From Lichina pygmaea (lineage: Eukaryota > Ascomycota > Lichinomycetes > Lichinales > Lichinaceae): a DNA stretch of 64,000 nt. This document shows positions 34,885 to 45,873 of the stretch, piece by piece. Position 1 is the stretch's first letter; every line of letters starts with the position of its first letter. Location: the NCBI GenBank assembly GCA_963422465.1, contig OY730171.1, positions 2,790,001-2,854,000 of the forward strand. The letters run 5' to 3'. The translations under genes were made by a program, and so were the position numbers. The notes beneath the pieces were generated by a model, which saw only the letters and a list, made by a program, of their open reading frames with translations, had not been told where the DNA came from and did no database searches.

Positions 34885-35658
34885 ATGTCGAAGATCTTAC
34901 ATTTCGGCCTAGGAATGATGGTGTTCATGATTTTTCTGGCGGATACCGTGGCTTCTCCAGCCAGAAAGCCACCCAAGCTTACCAACGAACCCAAACGCGG
35001 CGCCGAACTCGGCACCGGCAGAGTACCTGGCAGCAGCTCCAGAGTCCCAGAGGAAAAGCGTAAGCCGATTGTCAAGCGACTGGACGATGACGTGTTTGAA
35101 GCATTCTCAGTCTGCTTGGAGGCATGGTTCAACGTGAGTCCAGGCATCGGCAGTTTCGAGTAGACGCTGTGAAAACACTTGAAGATCGTCCTTGCTGGCA
35201 TTGCTCTATGGCACAGACACACACACCTAACTGACTAACTCACATTCAACGACATCTAGCATCTCCGCAGTCATCGTAGCAAGGTCCGATGGGAGATACA
35301 TCTGCTGCAATGCCACGAGGTCGCGCGAAGGGTGGGATTCTACCTCGCCGAACCGCCGGACAAGGATCTCTTCATGCCGGAGCCCCTGACATTGAACGAG
35401 CTACGGAAGAGGCTGCAGAGCACCCGGCCAACGGTCGAGGGTGCCTCGTCCGTCGCACAGCAGCAGCCAGCACGACCAGATCGTGCATCGAGCGCCGACC
35501 AAAGCCAGCGAGGCAATCGTGCCGGGTCTGGTCTGGAGAACGTGTGGCGCGTCGCTGCGTCCTATCTATCCCGAAAACCGCCTCGACCGGAACTCAGCAG
35601 CTTTAGTCATCCGAGGTATATGGGCTGGGGCCCAGGTCTCTCGTTACGCCCACCCTGA
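34885..35658 (+). CDS. Predicted secreted protein, function unknown
   Basis: Exons 34885-35133 and 35260-35658 join in frame (GTGAGT donor, TCTAG acceptor, CTGACTAAC branch region) to give 215 aa. Residues 1-24 form a likely signal peptide: a short basic start, a hydrophobic core (FGLGMMVFMIFLA) and a small-residue cleavage site. Dibasic KR pairs at 37-38, 58-59 and 64-65 resemble Kex2 processing sites. The mature part has few Cys residues, a conserved-looking central segment (FEAFSVCLEAWFNHLRSH) and a Gln/Ser-rich, then Pro/Arg-rich C-terminus. I recognise no family. It lies directly beside a repeat shared with 54.8 kb and a LINE fragment. Secretion is inferred from sequence; an effector role is speculation. 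Confidence 0.68.
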
Positions 35659-35724
35659 AGGGGGTTTTTTTTTCGGGGCTTCTCGGAGTCAAGCGTGTTG
35701 GAATTGGACGTTGTGGGTGTGGAG

Positions 35725-35794
35725 CCCTAAGCACTGTCATGTTTGCTCTTGCCCCATGTATTTGGGTTAGTCGCCGAAACCCTAGCTAGTCCTC

Positions 35795-35829
<35 letters not shown>

Positions 35830-35885
35830 AAAAACATCATCGTCTCCTTCTGCTGTGCCTCCAGAATCGATCAAAGCAAACACTG
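35725..35885. repeat. Dispersed repeat with (CAA)n, copy 1
   Basis: The stretch from 'gcactgtcatgtttgctc' through a (CAA)12-like run to 'gcctccagaatcgatca' is repeated at 54760-54905 with small differences. Both copies lie some hundreds of bases from a fragment of the same LINE. Confidence 0.8.
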
Positions 35886-36232
35886 GTCAAGCTTGAAAGA
35901 CAAGAAAAGACAAGACAAGACAGTGAAGACTTTCTTGGTAATCCTCGCTCTAGTAAGTCACATTATCAAAAAAAAAATCTACTGCAACCTAGAAGAGCAC
36001 TTCTAAAATTCCCAAGAACCTCTGTACATACGATGGAACTCCCCCGCCACTTCATTGGGACAGTGGATGTTGTAAAGTACTTATTGTACGACCTACTCAA
36101 ATCTGTCTGTCTGTCGACACTAGTTTGTCGACATATATTAGTCCCTTGATGACTGCATGCAGATACTCCTGTAAAGAGATATGCAGGTGTTATCAGCTAC
36201 AAAGATATAGTGGTGAATAGGCGCTCTACAGA

Positions 36233-36585
36233 TAGTACTAGAGATCTGGACTATTTGTATACTGGGTCAACGATAAACGGTTAGGTAAGGGAAACTCTAG
36301 GCTAAGGTGAAAAGCCTCTCTCTGCAGTGCCTATTCAGCACTGTCCTGTCAAGAAGCTATAGAACATGGAAGGGTGGCTGGCTAGCAGCCAGCTTCCAGC
36401 TGCTCCTGAGCCCAGAGGGACTGTGGCAGGACACTGTGGTGGAGAATCCACACTGTAAGAGTGGTGGCGGCCTGCAGTCATGATGTCAGAGCCTGGTAGT
36501 CAGTAGTAGAGGCTGCTAGGCATACACTTCACCGACTGTGCTCTGAGGGCAGTCTGAAATCACGTGCTTGGCGGTCTCCGATAGA
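36233..36585 (-). mobile_element. 3' fragment of a Tad-like LINE, copy 1 (pseudogene)
   Basis: Read on the minus strand, this matches the 3' end of the larger element at 55.4-56.2 kb. Recognisable pieces are SETAKHVISDCP and LHHSVLPQSLWAQEQLEAG before a stop. These correspond to the C-terminal region, after RNase H, of non-LTR retrotransposon ORF2. It is broken by a stop and truncated at its 5' end near 36585. Confidence 0.75.
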
Positions 36586-36825
36586 TGGGGGGGGAAGGGC
36601 GTGGATTTGTGCAAGTTTTGTGTGGGTTGGATCGAGTGAGTTTTGGGTGTGGAAGGGAAGAACATGTTTAGAAGAGGGAAAGGAGAAGGGGGAGGGGAGG
36701 TGGGCCATCAAGAAATAAAGTACGACTGGTATGTTATATGCAGATTATATCAAGATAAAGAGGGCCATCGAATGTATGGAAACCACCTCGAGAAAGAATG
36801 CAGGGGTCGGCTCATCACGACGTCG

Positions 36826-39667
36826 TTATTGAAGTGTCTGCAGCACTCGTCCTACCGATCCCTCGAGCAGATGAACGTCGTCTTCCTGACCCCTAGATAG
36901 TGCCCGCGAGGCGACCGGAGCACCACTGGGCATGACGAGGAGCCTGCACCCTACTTCAACCCACTCTCGAGAGGCCGTGAAGCGGAACGACACCCGCTGC
37001 TGCTGCTGCTGAGCCCTTGCATCGCCGACGACGCCCGTCAAACTATTCTCATTCACAGCGGCGTTGATCTGATCGAGTGGCTCGGTCAGAACGTGCTCTC
37101 CGCCATGTCTGGAGACGAGAAATACGACCGACGAAGCTCACCGGCTGAACTTCAGTCACCCTTGCCACGCTCCGTACGCTTCCAACATAGGCCACGACGA
37201 GGCTGCCTTCGGCCATGTGCACCTGCTTAGCTCTGTCGAAGACGGCAACGAGCCCGCTGCAGCTGCGGCCCAGCACGTCAAGGTTTCGTCCTAGGATCAT
37301 GCCTTTGCGTATACGTAGCCCGTTTGGCAGGTCCTCCGAAGACGCGGGGTCGGCGGTCTTGTAGATTCTTGATGGATCGCTCGCGGAGTGGACCTTTCCA
37401 GGCAGTTCGACGAAGCCGATGGTCCCAACTTGACCGCAGGCCAGCTTCGAGGTAGGCAGGCGGAGGTTGCGAACGCTGACCACGTGCATTCTGCGCCATT
37501 CGGGTCCCGGCGAGCGTGGGTCATCCTGGGTGTGACGATGGTCAGACTTCTCAGCCTGAGACGCTGTCGGAGGTCCAGTCTTCGCGGGAACGAGAACCGG
37601 CCCGTCGGGCACAGACCGTCCGCCCATCACGGACCGAGGCATGACTTGATGCTGAACAGGTCCGACTGGACCTTCATCGGCGTCATCGACGGGAAACGGG
37701 CCCAAAAGGACTTCATCCCCGGTTGCTACCTCACCATGACGCAGATGACCGCTGACGACTGCACCGCTTCTGTCATGGGAGGCACCTCCCGGAAATCGAG
37801 TCCGGAACTCGGGAGGCAGAGCAAAGATCTCCTCAACGTGGAAAAGCACCAGCGGAGTCATCAAGGGGGCACTGATCTTTGCCACCGCTGGCAAGGAATC
37901 AGGGACGCGTGGAGCCGGTAGCTTCCGAAGCAGCGCATGTAACACATTGATGCCTGTGCCCTGCACTGCGCTGGTCAAGACGATCGGCACCACCGCGGAG
38001 GCGCCAAGCGACTGTACCGTCTGCACCGCCGACTCCACGTGAGCATCCACATCTCGTGAGATGCATTGCGAGTCCGATAGGCCATCGGCGTCGGGTTGAC
38101 CTCCACGAGAAGGGACAATGACGGGTTTTCTCGCCGCCGCCTTGAGGTTCGAGAGAATTCGGCCTAGAACCCACCTGAGGCCAGCCTTCGACGCCACGTC
38201 AAGCTTGGTGAGCACAACTACGATGGGCAACTCCAACGCCAGACTGAGACGAAGATGCGCTTCGGCGAGATCCATACCGATGCCGGGCGATGGCGGAATT
38301 GCCGCCGTCAGCGCGGTTCGAGGTGGTAGCGCAGCCTCGGCCTCGTCTGCAGCGACGCAGACCAACGCCCAGTCAGGCGCCCAGCCGACGAGCCCACGGA
38401 CAGTGGTGCGGCGATAGCGCGGATGACCAGCGGAATCGGAGAAGAACACCAAGCGGCCTGGTTGCGATAGGGCATGGATGTCGGTCCAGGACGAGACATT
38501 CCCGGCGGCGTAGTTGACAACCTCGGCAATCTCCCCACCGGCCGGATAGACAGGCCGGTACCCGATGAGCTCCTGGGTAACCGAGCTCGTCAGACCCGAA
38601 GCGATTTCATGTCGGTGTCTCAGCATGCTGAGTCTACTGCTTCCTCGGCCGTTGTCGAGAGTGCCGGTAGACAGAGTGCCCAGCAAGCTGGACTTCCCGC
38701 ACGTCGTGGCACCTGTCAGCGAAACGCGCAGCAACTCAGGCCCCTTAAGACCAGAATTGTTGAGGTCATCAGCAGACGTGTTGGGCCGGTCGATCGTCTC
38801 ATCGCGGTGATCAGCCGCTGGCCCACGCGAACGACCGTTGACTGCCGGGGCGCGCTGTCTTCCCAGCACCGGCCTCACAAAGGCTTCAGCCACCCAGAGT
38901 TCGGCCGTGCGTAAGGGTCCACGGGTATGCGAAGGACTACTGGGCACCTCCATCCACTCGCAGCTGCCAACGATAGCCCGTCGCAAGATTTGCACAGTGC
39001 AGCCGAGGCTCCTTGCCATGGCACGCAAGTTCTCAAAGCTCTCCTCGAGCTCATCCAAGGTCAAGCCCACGAAGCTCCCATCATCGGCGACGCCGATTTC
39101 ATAAAGCGCACCGTGACTCTCCTCCAAGCCTGCCACGGGTCGATCGCGTGGCTGTTGCGTCTCGAGCGAGCACGGAGAGGGCAGGTCTGGCACCACCAGC
39201 TGAGTCGAGGACGAAGAATGGTGAGCCGATGATTGTTGGAGTCGCCAGAGCAGCTGCGTGGTCAGTTGCTGCAGACGGTGCTGTCGCGACTGCTGCGACG
39301 GAGCCGCAGGCAGGGACGGCCCTTCGACTTGGGAGACCGAGCTCGAGTCCAGATCGCTGCCGTGTAAGTGGCCCGTGCGAGAGTGCTGCGAGCCGGCCAC
39401 ATGTGAGCCCGTGGAAGAACTCAGATACTGTCTTCTTGGCCGAAGTAGCAGATGCAGCTTGTACTCCACCGGGCCTGACTGGGGCTCCTGTTCCAGTCTA
39501 GTCAACGGGCTGGCTTCCACGGGGGATTGACACCCGACATCAGGACGTGGCCCGAGGCCAGTCGAAGCGCCTGGTTCGGCCGCACCGTCCCCCGAATGCG
39601 CGATCGTCGCCAACCAAGGCGACTGGATTCGGGGAGGCTCTGGTTCGAAGGTGAACACCGACGCCAT
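36826..39667 (-). CDS. GTPBP1/GTPBP2-like translational GTPase
   Basis: This is an EF-Tu-like GTPase of the GTPBP1 family, which in animals is linked to mRNA surveillance and ribosome rescue. Exons in transcript order are 39667-37142 and 37068-36826, giving 922 aa. The first 310 residues are Gln/Ser-rich. G1 is GATTCGKS (319-326), followed by the family-specific GTLDNGRGSSRLSMLRHRHEIASG stretch (336-358). G3 is DSAGH (411-415) and G4 is TKLD (487-490). Beta-barrel domains follow. Exon 2 supplies the third-domain sequence RVSFRFTASREWVEVGCRLLV; reading through the intron would lose it. The P-loop differs from the usual DAGKST and G3 reads DSAGH. The family assignment is firm; the cellular role in fungi is not established. 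Confidence 0.9.
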
Positions 39668-41519
39668 TGGATGACAGAAGCGCTGCGGCCGGGTATAGCG
39701 GTCGTCTCCTCGCGAACTGTCGGACGGTCTCGAGCTTTAACCGAGATCGTGTGCTTGTGTGTGAATGATGTCTTTGAAACAGTTGCGTCAATGAGGAATG
39801 CATCTTGCTCGCCGTTAGCCGCTGTTGCAGCGCACCGAGACCCTAGGCTCTTTGCTGTTATAGAGACATCTGGACGCTCTCTGATTTTTTCGGCGCCACT
39901 AAGCAAGACTGTGATGCATCGTGAATCATGGGTTGGACATTGAGCCGTTGTTGCACTCCCGCACCGTACCTGGATGTAGGGCGTACGTAGTGGGAGTCTC
40001 CTGACCGGAGTCCGTATCGTCGCGACGATGAGTCATCTGAACGATGAGTCATCTGATGATGACTGCTCATAGTAAGCACACTTCCTGCTAATTGGTTTTG
40101 TGAGAAGTACGTGCGTACCACGAATTAGCTATCATAGCAGCGCACGCTGATGTCGTTTCCAAAAGTGCACAGCTAAGGAGATGGACATACATCGTTCGTT
40201 TGTAGGGGTCGCTTAAGTAAGCGTCTTCCAAGCTTCAAGTCGTCAGAATTACGGAAGTAGTCAGCCATGAAAGACGCCTGTTGGTTCCAAGTGTCACTGC
40301 CGGGTGGCTGATGTCATCAGGTTGGTCGGCACGGTCGGTCGGTAGATACGTATATCCGGACGAGAAGGAGCGACCATTCCCTTACAGTGTCAGTTCTTTT
40401 GTAAATAACCATCATATTCCAGAAGTCATATTACCCCCTAGGGATCTGCCAGCCCTGTACGATACGTACTTCCGTACTGTACTGTTCGCAAGTACCTCAT
40501 ACGTCTGGAGATTTCCCGACCAACGATTGAATCTTCTTGCGGCTGAGAATCCTTCGAGAGCAACATGAGCGTTTCGACCTCGAGGGCTGATCTCCGAGTC
40601 AGCGTCTTGGACCAATAAGAGTAAGTACTTCACCTTTGATGTTGGTCAGATTGTACCGGCAATAGCCTACTGCGCATCCTCGCCGTCGGGCGGAAGACCA
40701 GGGAGGAGGCAAGTAGTGGTAAGATACGCATGTGCCTCAATAGACAGAAGCCGACGCCATGCGGCATCGATGGAAGGAGGCTCGCTGGCCCTTCTCACGC
40801 AAAATCCGAACGCAGCCTCTTGTTCATGGCTGGCCGAATGGTCAGCTCCGTGTTGGTCTGCATCTCAGTCCAATGCGTAGCTAAGAACGTCCGTTCATAA
40901 TCTCGTGTGGTGCGGCTTTCGGCGGCGTCTTTCGTTTGGCCAGCAGCTGTCGGTGCCACTTGCTGAGCAACCCCTGCTGATTGTGGCCAGGACAAGTTTG
41001 AAGCACGTAGACAGCTTAAGCCTCCTGTGCCACTGAACGAGCTAGGGGCTTGAACCGGAGGATTACCTTTTCAAGTACCTTCACGTTCTCAAATAGGTAT
41101 CAAACAACAAGCGGGTGGTATTGTTCAACTCCGTGTCAGCGAGGGGATGAAATCTGGTATCAAGTAGAGTAGACTGGAAGCAGATGCATTGCTCGATCGC
41201 ACGCGCCAAAGATGCTCTTTGCGGCTAGTGACCCGCAGAAACAAGAGTCAGCAAGACACCATTTCACCGTCCCTGCCCCAACTCTCTCATCTAGCTCTCG
41301 GAGGTAGCTCTATGCCGCATATGTACGTATGTAGAAGAAGGTACAATGTCAATAATCAACGGAATCCTGTCTCGTTGCGGAGAAGTGAAGTGGAAGTGGC
41401 CGGTAGCCACGGCGTGGTGCGAGCCAGACTCGATAGTGGCGGTGGCGAGAATGCGTTGAGCGTACCTCGAGGTCCAATCCGTCTCTGCAGGAGGCGCGTC
41501 GTTGGAAGCGATCGGTGAC
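39668..41519. other. Intergenic region between the GTPase and C2H2 genes
   Basis: The left part is the GTPase promoter. There is a duplicated 'acgatgagtcatctga' (about 40024-40054) and a TACGTACTTCCGTACTGTAC cluster near 40463-40482. The right part is the 3' flank of the C2H2 gene. No gene was recognised. Confidence 0.5.
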
Positions 41520-43094
41520 CTAGTCGTCCTTCTTTGCTTTGCACTTGTCGTGCGCCAAGTGGCCGTTACGTGCCGTGGTCCGCGTGAACTTGGCGCCGCA
41601 ATGAGGGCACGTCGACTTCGACGCCGCTCCGGACTTTTCGCGCTGGTGCCGCAGGAAATTGCTGAAGGTGGAGAATTGCCGGCCGTTGCAGCCGTGGTCC
41701 CAGCACTGCGGTTTGGGTCGGGGCGTGAGAGAGCGCCCTGGATCGCCCTCACCCTCGGGCGAGCTGGTGACCCGCCCGGGACTGTAGGCAGCCTCACCCA
41801 GGCCCGTCGTCACAGGATCGAGACCGATGGGAACGAAAGGCACGGGCAAGCTAGGAGGAATCAGTCAAGACACCGCTGTGGCCCAGACGACGCGCCAAAC
41901 TTACGCCTGGTTTGGAACCGGCGGCATGTCCCCCGCGGTTCCAGAGACAAGCATGTTAGATGTGTCGTACTGCCCCATCGGGTGCTGGCTGTGCGCTCGT
42001 CAGTGTTCTAGAACAGTGATATATGCGCTGCGGTGTTTACCTTTCCAGCAATCCGTGATACGCCGTCGTGACCGGAGTGGGCGAGTAAACGCCAGACTGT
42101 GGCTGCTGGTAGATCGTGGTGGGATCGAAGGTCAACCCGGACAATCCCAGATCGGGGGAATCCGCAAACGTCGAGAAACCGTCACCGGCGCCCTCCTGGG
42201 CCAAAGACGGCACCACTTGCGGCGGTGACCGCACCATGCGCGTCCTGGTCCTAGACGCTCGACGTGCCCTGTGCGCTAGATGCCGCTGATCCGCCGAAGC
42301 GCGACCTTCCCGCTGTTCGACCGACGCAACAACCTGGGCAGGATATGCATCGGCTTGAAAGGTCCAGCCTCCCGCTGTTTGGAGCCCTAACAGAGCGGAG
42401 TTCGTGGGCGTGCTGCCGGTCGCCAGGTAGTCGTATCCTGTGCCTAAAGACGCTCTTAAGAACATGCAAGAATGGCTTCTCGAACGACCAGATGGCGGGG
42501 ATCGATTCCTACCTGGGTACATGCTTGATGTCATCGGGTCGAGCTCCTCACGCTGAGGTTCATGTGTTGATGTTGATGGTATGGTGCGGTGATCGTAGCT
42601 AAACAGAAGAGTCAGCCAATGTGGTACGGGAAGTTGAGAAGCATTATCGATTACGATTTTCGGTCGACCATTGCGCCCACCGAGGCTGGAGGTGGGTCAA
42701 TGGGGTGCTGACGACCCAGCGGAATCAAGGTCGGGACCTGTAAGAGTGCGTTAAGGCTAGAGAGCTCTTCGGGACTATCCCGCGTCCAGGTGGAGGCCGC
42801 GTCGGAAGGTGGTGGCGCGAGAGACCGACTTCTGTGGTCGCCCAAAACGATTGGATGTGCTAGGGTCGAGGGCCCGGAGAGTTGATTCGACAGATAGTAA
42901 GAATGATCAATCGAGAGCGCCCGTGGCCCGTAGTGAGAGTGCCTATGCTCGGCCGCGTTCAAACCCGACTCTCCTGGCTGGGGCGACTGGTGCGCTTCAA
43001 GCGATGTCGACGAGATGCTGGGAGCGCTGGTAGCGCGGGACCGAGCGGTAGTTTCCTGGCCGGGTGCCAGATTCCACGGCGCCAGCGATCTCAT
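41520..43094 (-). CDS. C2H2-type zinc-finger protein, probable transcription factor
   Basis: Five exons in transcript order are 43094-42655, 42598-42513, 42443-42041, 41988-41905 and 41850-41520. All phases agree and give 447 aa. Zinc-finger residues are at the C-terminus: C387, C392 and H406 form an atypical first finger, and C419, C422, H435 and H438 (with C441 near) form a second. The first 330 residues are Ser/Pro/Gln-rich with [19 protein letters not shown], as in regulatory proteins. The third intron acceptor has two AGs six bases apart, which would add or drop two residues. The ATG at 43094 is provisional; an upstream exon is possible. The target genes are unknown. Confidence 0.83.
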
Positions 43095-43548
43095 CGAACC
43101 AATGAGGTAGACGTAGCGCGAAGTAGTACTTCGACGAGAGACCAGAGCACACGACGGGACCCAGCAAGTCAACCTAGCGATTTTGATGGACCATTCACCG
43201 CTGATATCACGTCCTTCACCACCGTTTGCGAAGGTATCAAGAGCAGCAGACCCGAGTGAACACCAGCATACATCATGGCCTGGGAAGTGATTTCATATAA
43301 GGGAAGTCTGACTGGCGATGGCCTCTCCAACCTCAGTCGGCCTGAGCAGGTATCAGATCTTGATACGACCAGATTCTGCAAAGAAGGTACGCTGTTCTCC
43401 GCCTCGAGATGGAGGCGCAGGTCGCCCACCTTGCCAAATTTTCTTGCTCGTAGGCCATGTCACGCCCCGAAGGATCTCGAAGTTGTGACTCATGCCACGA
43501 TCAAGCGTCAAGAACGTTGATCAAACAACACCAACGACGGCACCGCAA

Positions 43549-43608
43549 CACACCACACCACACCACACCACACCACACCACACCACACCACACCACACCA
43601 CACCACAC
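43549..43608. repeat. (ACACC)n minisatellite, about 12 units
   Basis: A near-perfect five-base repeat runs for about 60 nt. It lies about 450 nt upstream of the C2H2 gene start. Confidence 0.9.
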
Positions 43609-45681
43609 TGTATAGGCTTTTTCAAGCAGAAGCTCTCTCTCTCAAGCTCGGCTCTTAGAAAGGAAGGGTTGCACAGCCCATTAAGGTTGCGGCGTCCACT
43701 TGCCATGCGATGCTGCTGAAAAAGGTCAAGTTCGGAGCAAAGAACTTGAAACGAAAGACCCGAAGCGCTATGAAACGGAGTGCGGGAAGGTGACAGAAAG
43801 GCCATTGCACGGGTGAGCCCTGTCAGAGCAGGCAAGACCGTGTTCTCCGAGATCCACCTGCCACTGCTCCGGCACGAACGCAACATGAAGGAGACAATCC
43901 TTTGAGAAGAAGAGACGATCTGACCTAGATCAATCGAAGCTGAAATAAAACACATGAGGTTCGCATCCATGGTCACAACCAAGGCGAGCGTCAGATAGCA
44001 ACGCTCGTTTCACAGGCCGACATGGTAGGCTGTCTCGCGGTTGCTTAGCAACACGGAACAGCGAGATAAGCTGCCAGATGAACCACGACTCGACAGGGTT
44101 GATGGACCCTTGACAGCAACTCGAACGTATCAGCATCGCCGTATCTCATAGCCACGACGGCTTCTTGTCTCAACCCCATATGCCATCGCGGACCGGAGAT
44201 TTACCGGAGAAGCTGTGCTCGAGAATGGTCAGCAACGCGGTCTAAGCCCTACGAGTACTGCTGGCTTTTGATGGCAAAACCGACTATATATAGAGGTCGT
44301 CGAGCTTATTGTAGCTCCGCCACGCAACAGCGAAGATGATGAAACCGGGGCGGCGTGGCCAAAACGCGTACCGTACCTATCCATCGCGGCGAACACCCTG
44401 GCCTTCTTCATCTTCTCCTCGTTCCTCTTTGTTATTGAAGATGTTGCAAGTAAAAATAGCATGACATACTAGCACGAGCCGACCACGTTTTCGAAACGTC
44501 GTACAGTGCTGTAGGAACCGGCCTTGAAGAGGACCAGCCTGCAGAAAGAGTTGCGCTCGAACGTGGACCTGTCAGCCTCCACAACGCGCTTACGGTACGG
44601 TACATACGTACCGGTAGCCCTTGCCGCGCGGACGACAGGCCCTGGTGAGAAATCAGCATCTTGCTTGCTAGACAACCAACAGAAGTGCTCGTACAGGGAT
44701 TACGCCTCGTGAATCTTATTATGCCCCGCCGGCAGACTGAAGATTGGCGAAATCTCGTCTTCAACCTCGTGGCACAGATGGTCCTTGCATCAGTTCAGGA
44801 CGGATCTGACTGTGAGATTACGTAACCAAAGAACCGGATCTCGCATAACGCACGTATTGGCTGTACCGGGTGTAGCAGACGGTCGATCAGGAACAAGGCT
44901 GCTTGGCTGCACACGTCGCAGTCGTAGGAAGAAAGGGCTTCGACCAGAAAAAAGGTCTCTTGCTCCATTCAGTAGTTATGCAAGGAATTTAATGTACGTA
45001 TGTACAAGAGAACTCTTCTTTCTCACCAGACTCCAGATCGAGTGGCGAGCTCGGCTTGTCCTACCGGTACCGCAATTCAAGACCAATTGGTCAGGTCCAA
45101 AAGAAGACCCGCTGGATCGATTGACGAGTTTAGAGTCAGAAAGTACCGTTACGTACTGGTAGAAAGAAAAGGAGCAGGAGACTAAGGGGACTGATTAGCA
45201 GTACCGTAGGGCAAGTAGATGCCCCACAGCTCCTTTACTTCCATCTGCCTTGCCTCCACCACCGGCTTCTCACATCTGATACGGCAGAGGTAGGCTAATG
45301 TAGTATAGCCAGAAGCTAAGACAACAGTAAAATGTCGGTTTCGATCCAGATGGGATGGGTGCGTAGCAGACTGCTTGCCTCAAAACTTTGTCGGGTCTGT
45401 AGCTCTCGAAAATGTCTACTACTAGAACAGAAGACAGCGTACTGTACTTCTGTACTGGACTTGACTTCTTGCCCGAGTTTGACATTCAAACAATGTCAAA
45501 GTGCAGAATGACTGATCCATAAGATCCAAGGCCAGGTTGTTCCCTCTTTGATAAGGCGAACCCTGCCAATATCGTAAGATAGGAGTACCAAGTTAGGCAG
45601 GTGGAACTGCAAGCCTAAGCTGTGGGAGCCATGGCAGACAAAAGGTGATCAATAGTCATCCACACACGAGCGGTACATACA

Positions 45682-45707
45682 GTACTCCGTACCTACGTAC
45701 GGAGTAC
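45682..45707. repeat. Inverted repeat, GTACTCCGTAC / GTACGGAGTAC
   Basis: Two 11-nt arms (45682-45692, 45697-45707) are exactly complementary with a four-base loop. This is another copy of the window-wide TACGGAGTAC motif, about 170 nt upstream of the F-box gene start. Confidence 0.8.
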
Positions 45708-45873
45708 CACGGCTTGGAAATCTGATACGCAAGAGATCTTGGAATAGTGATGAGTCACGTGGCTGTGACATCTGGACCGGTAGCATGCTGAGTCAGCCCT
45801 GTCACCACCTTAGTCATACACAGGCTGCAAACGTACTCGAGCTCTACGTATCATGTGGCCTTCATTCCACTGA

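Larger units (their letters stand above)
43095..45873. other. Intergenic region with minisatellite
   Basis: About 2.8 kb between divergent genes. It contains an ACACC minisatellite, TACG motifs near 44590-44615 and an inverted repeat at 45682-45707. Several short ORFs have no recognised domain. Confidence 0.5.
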
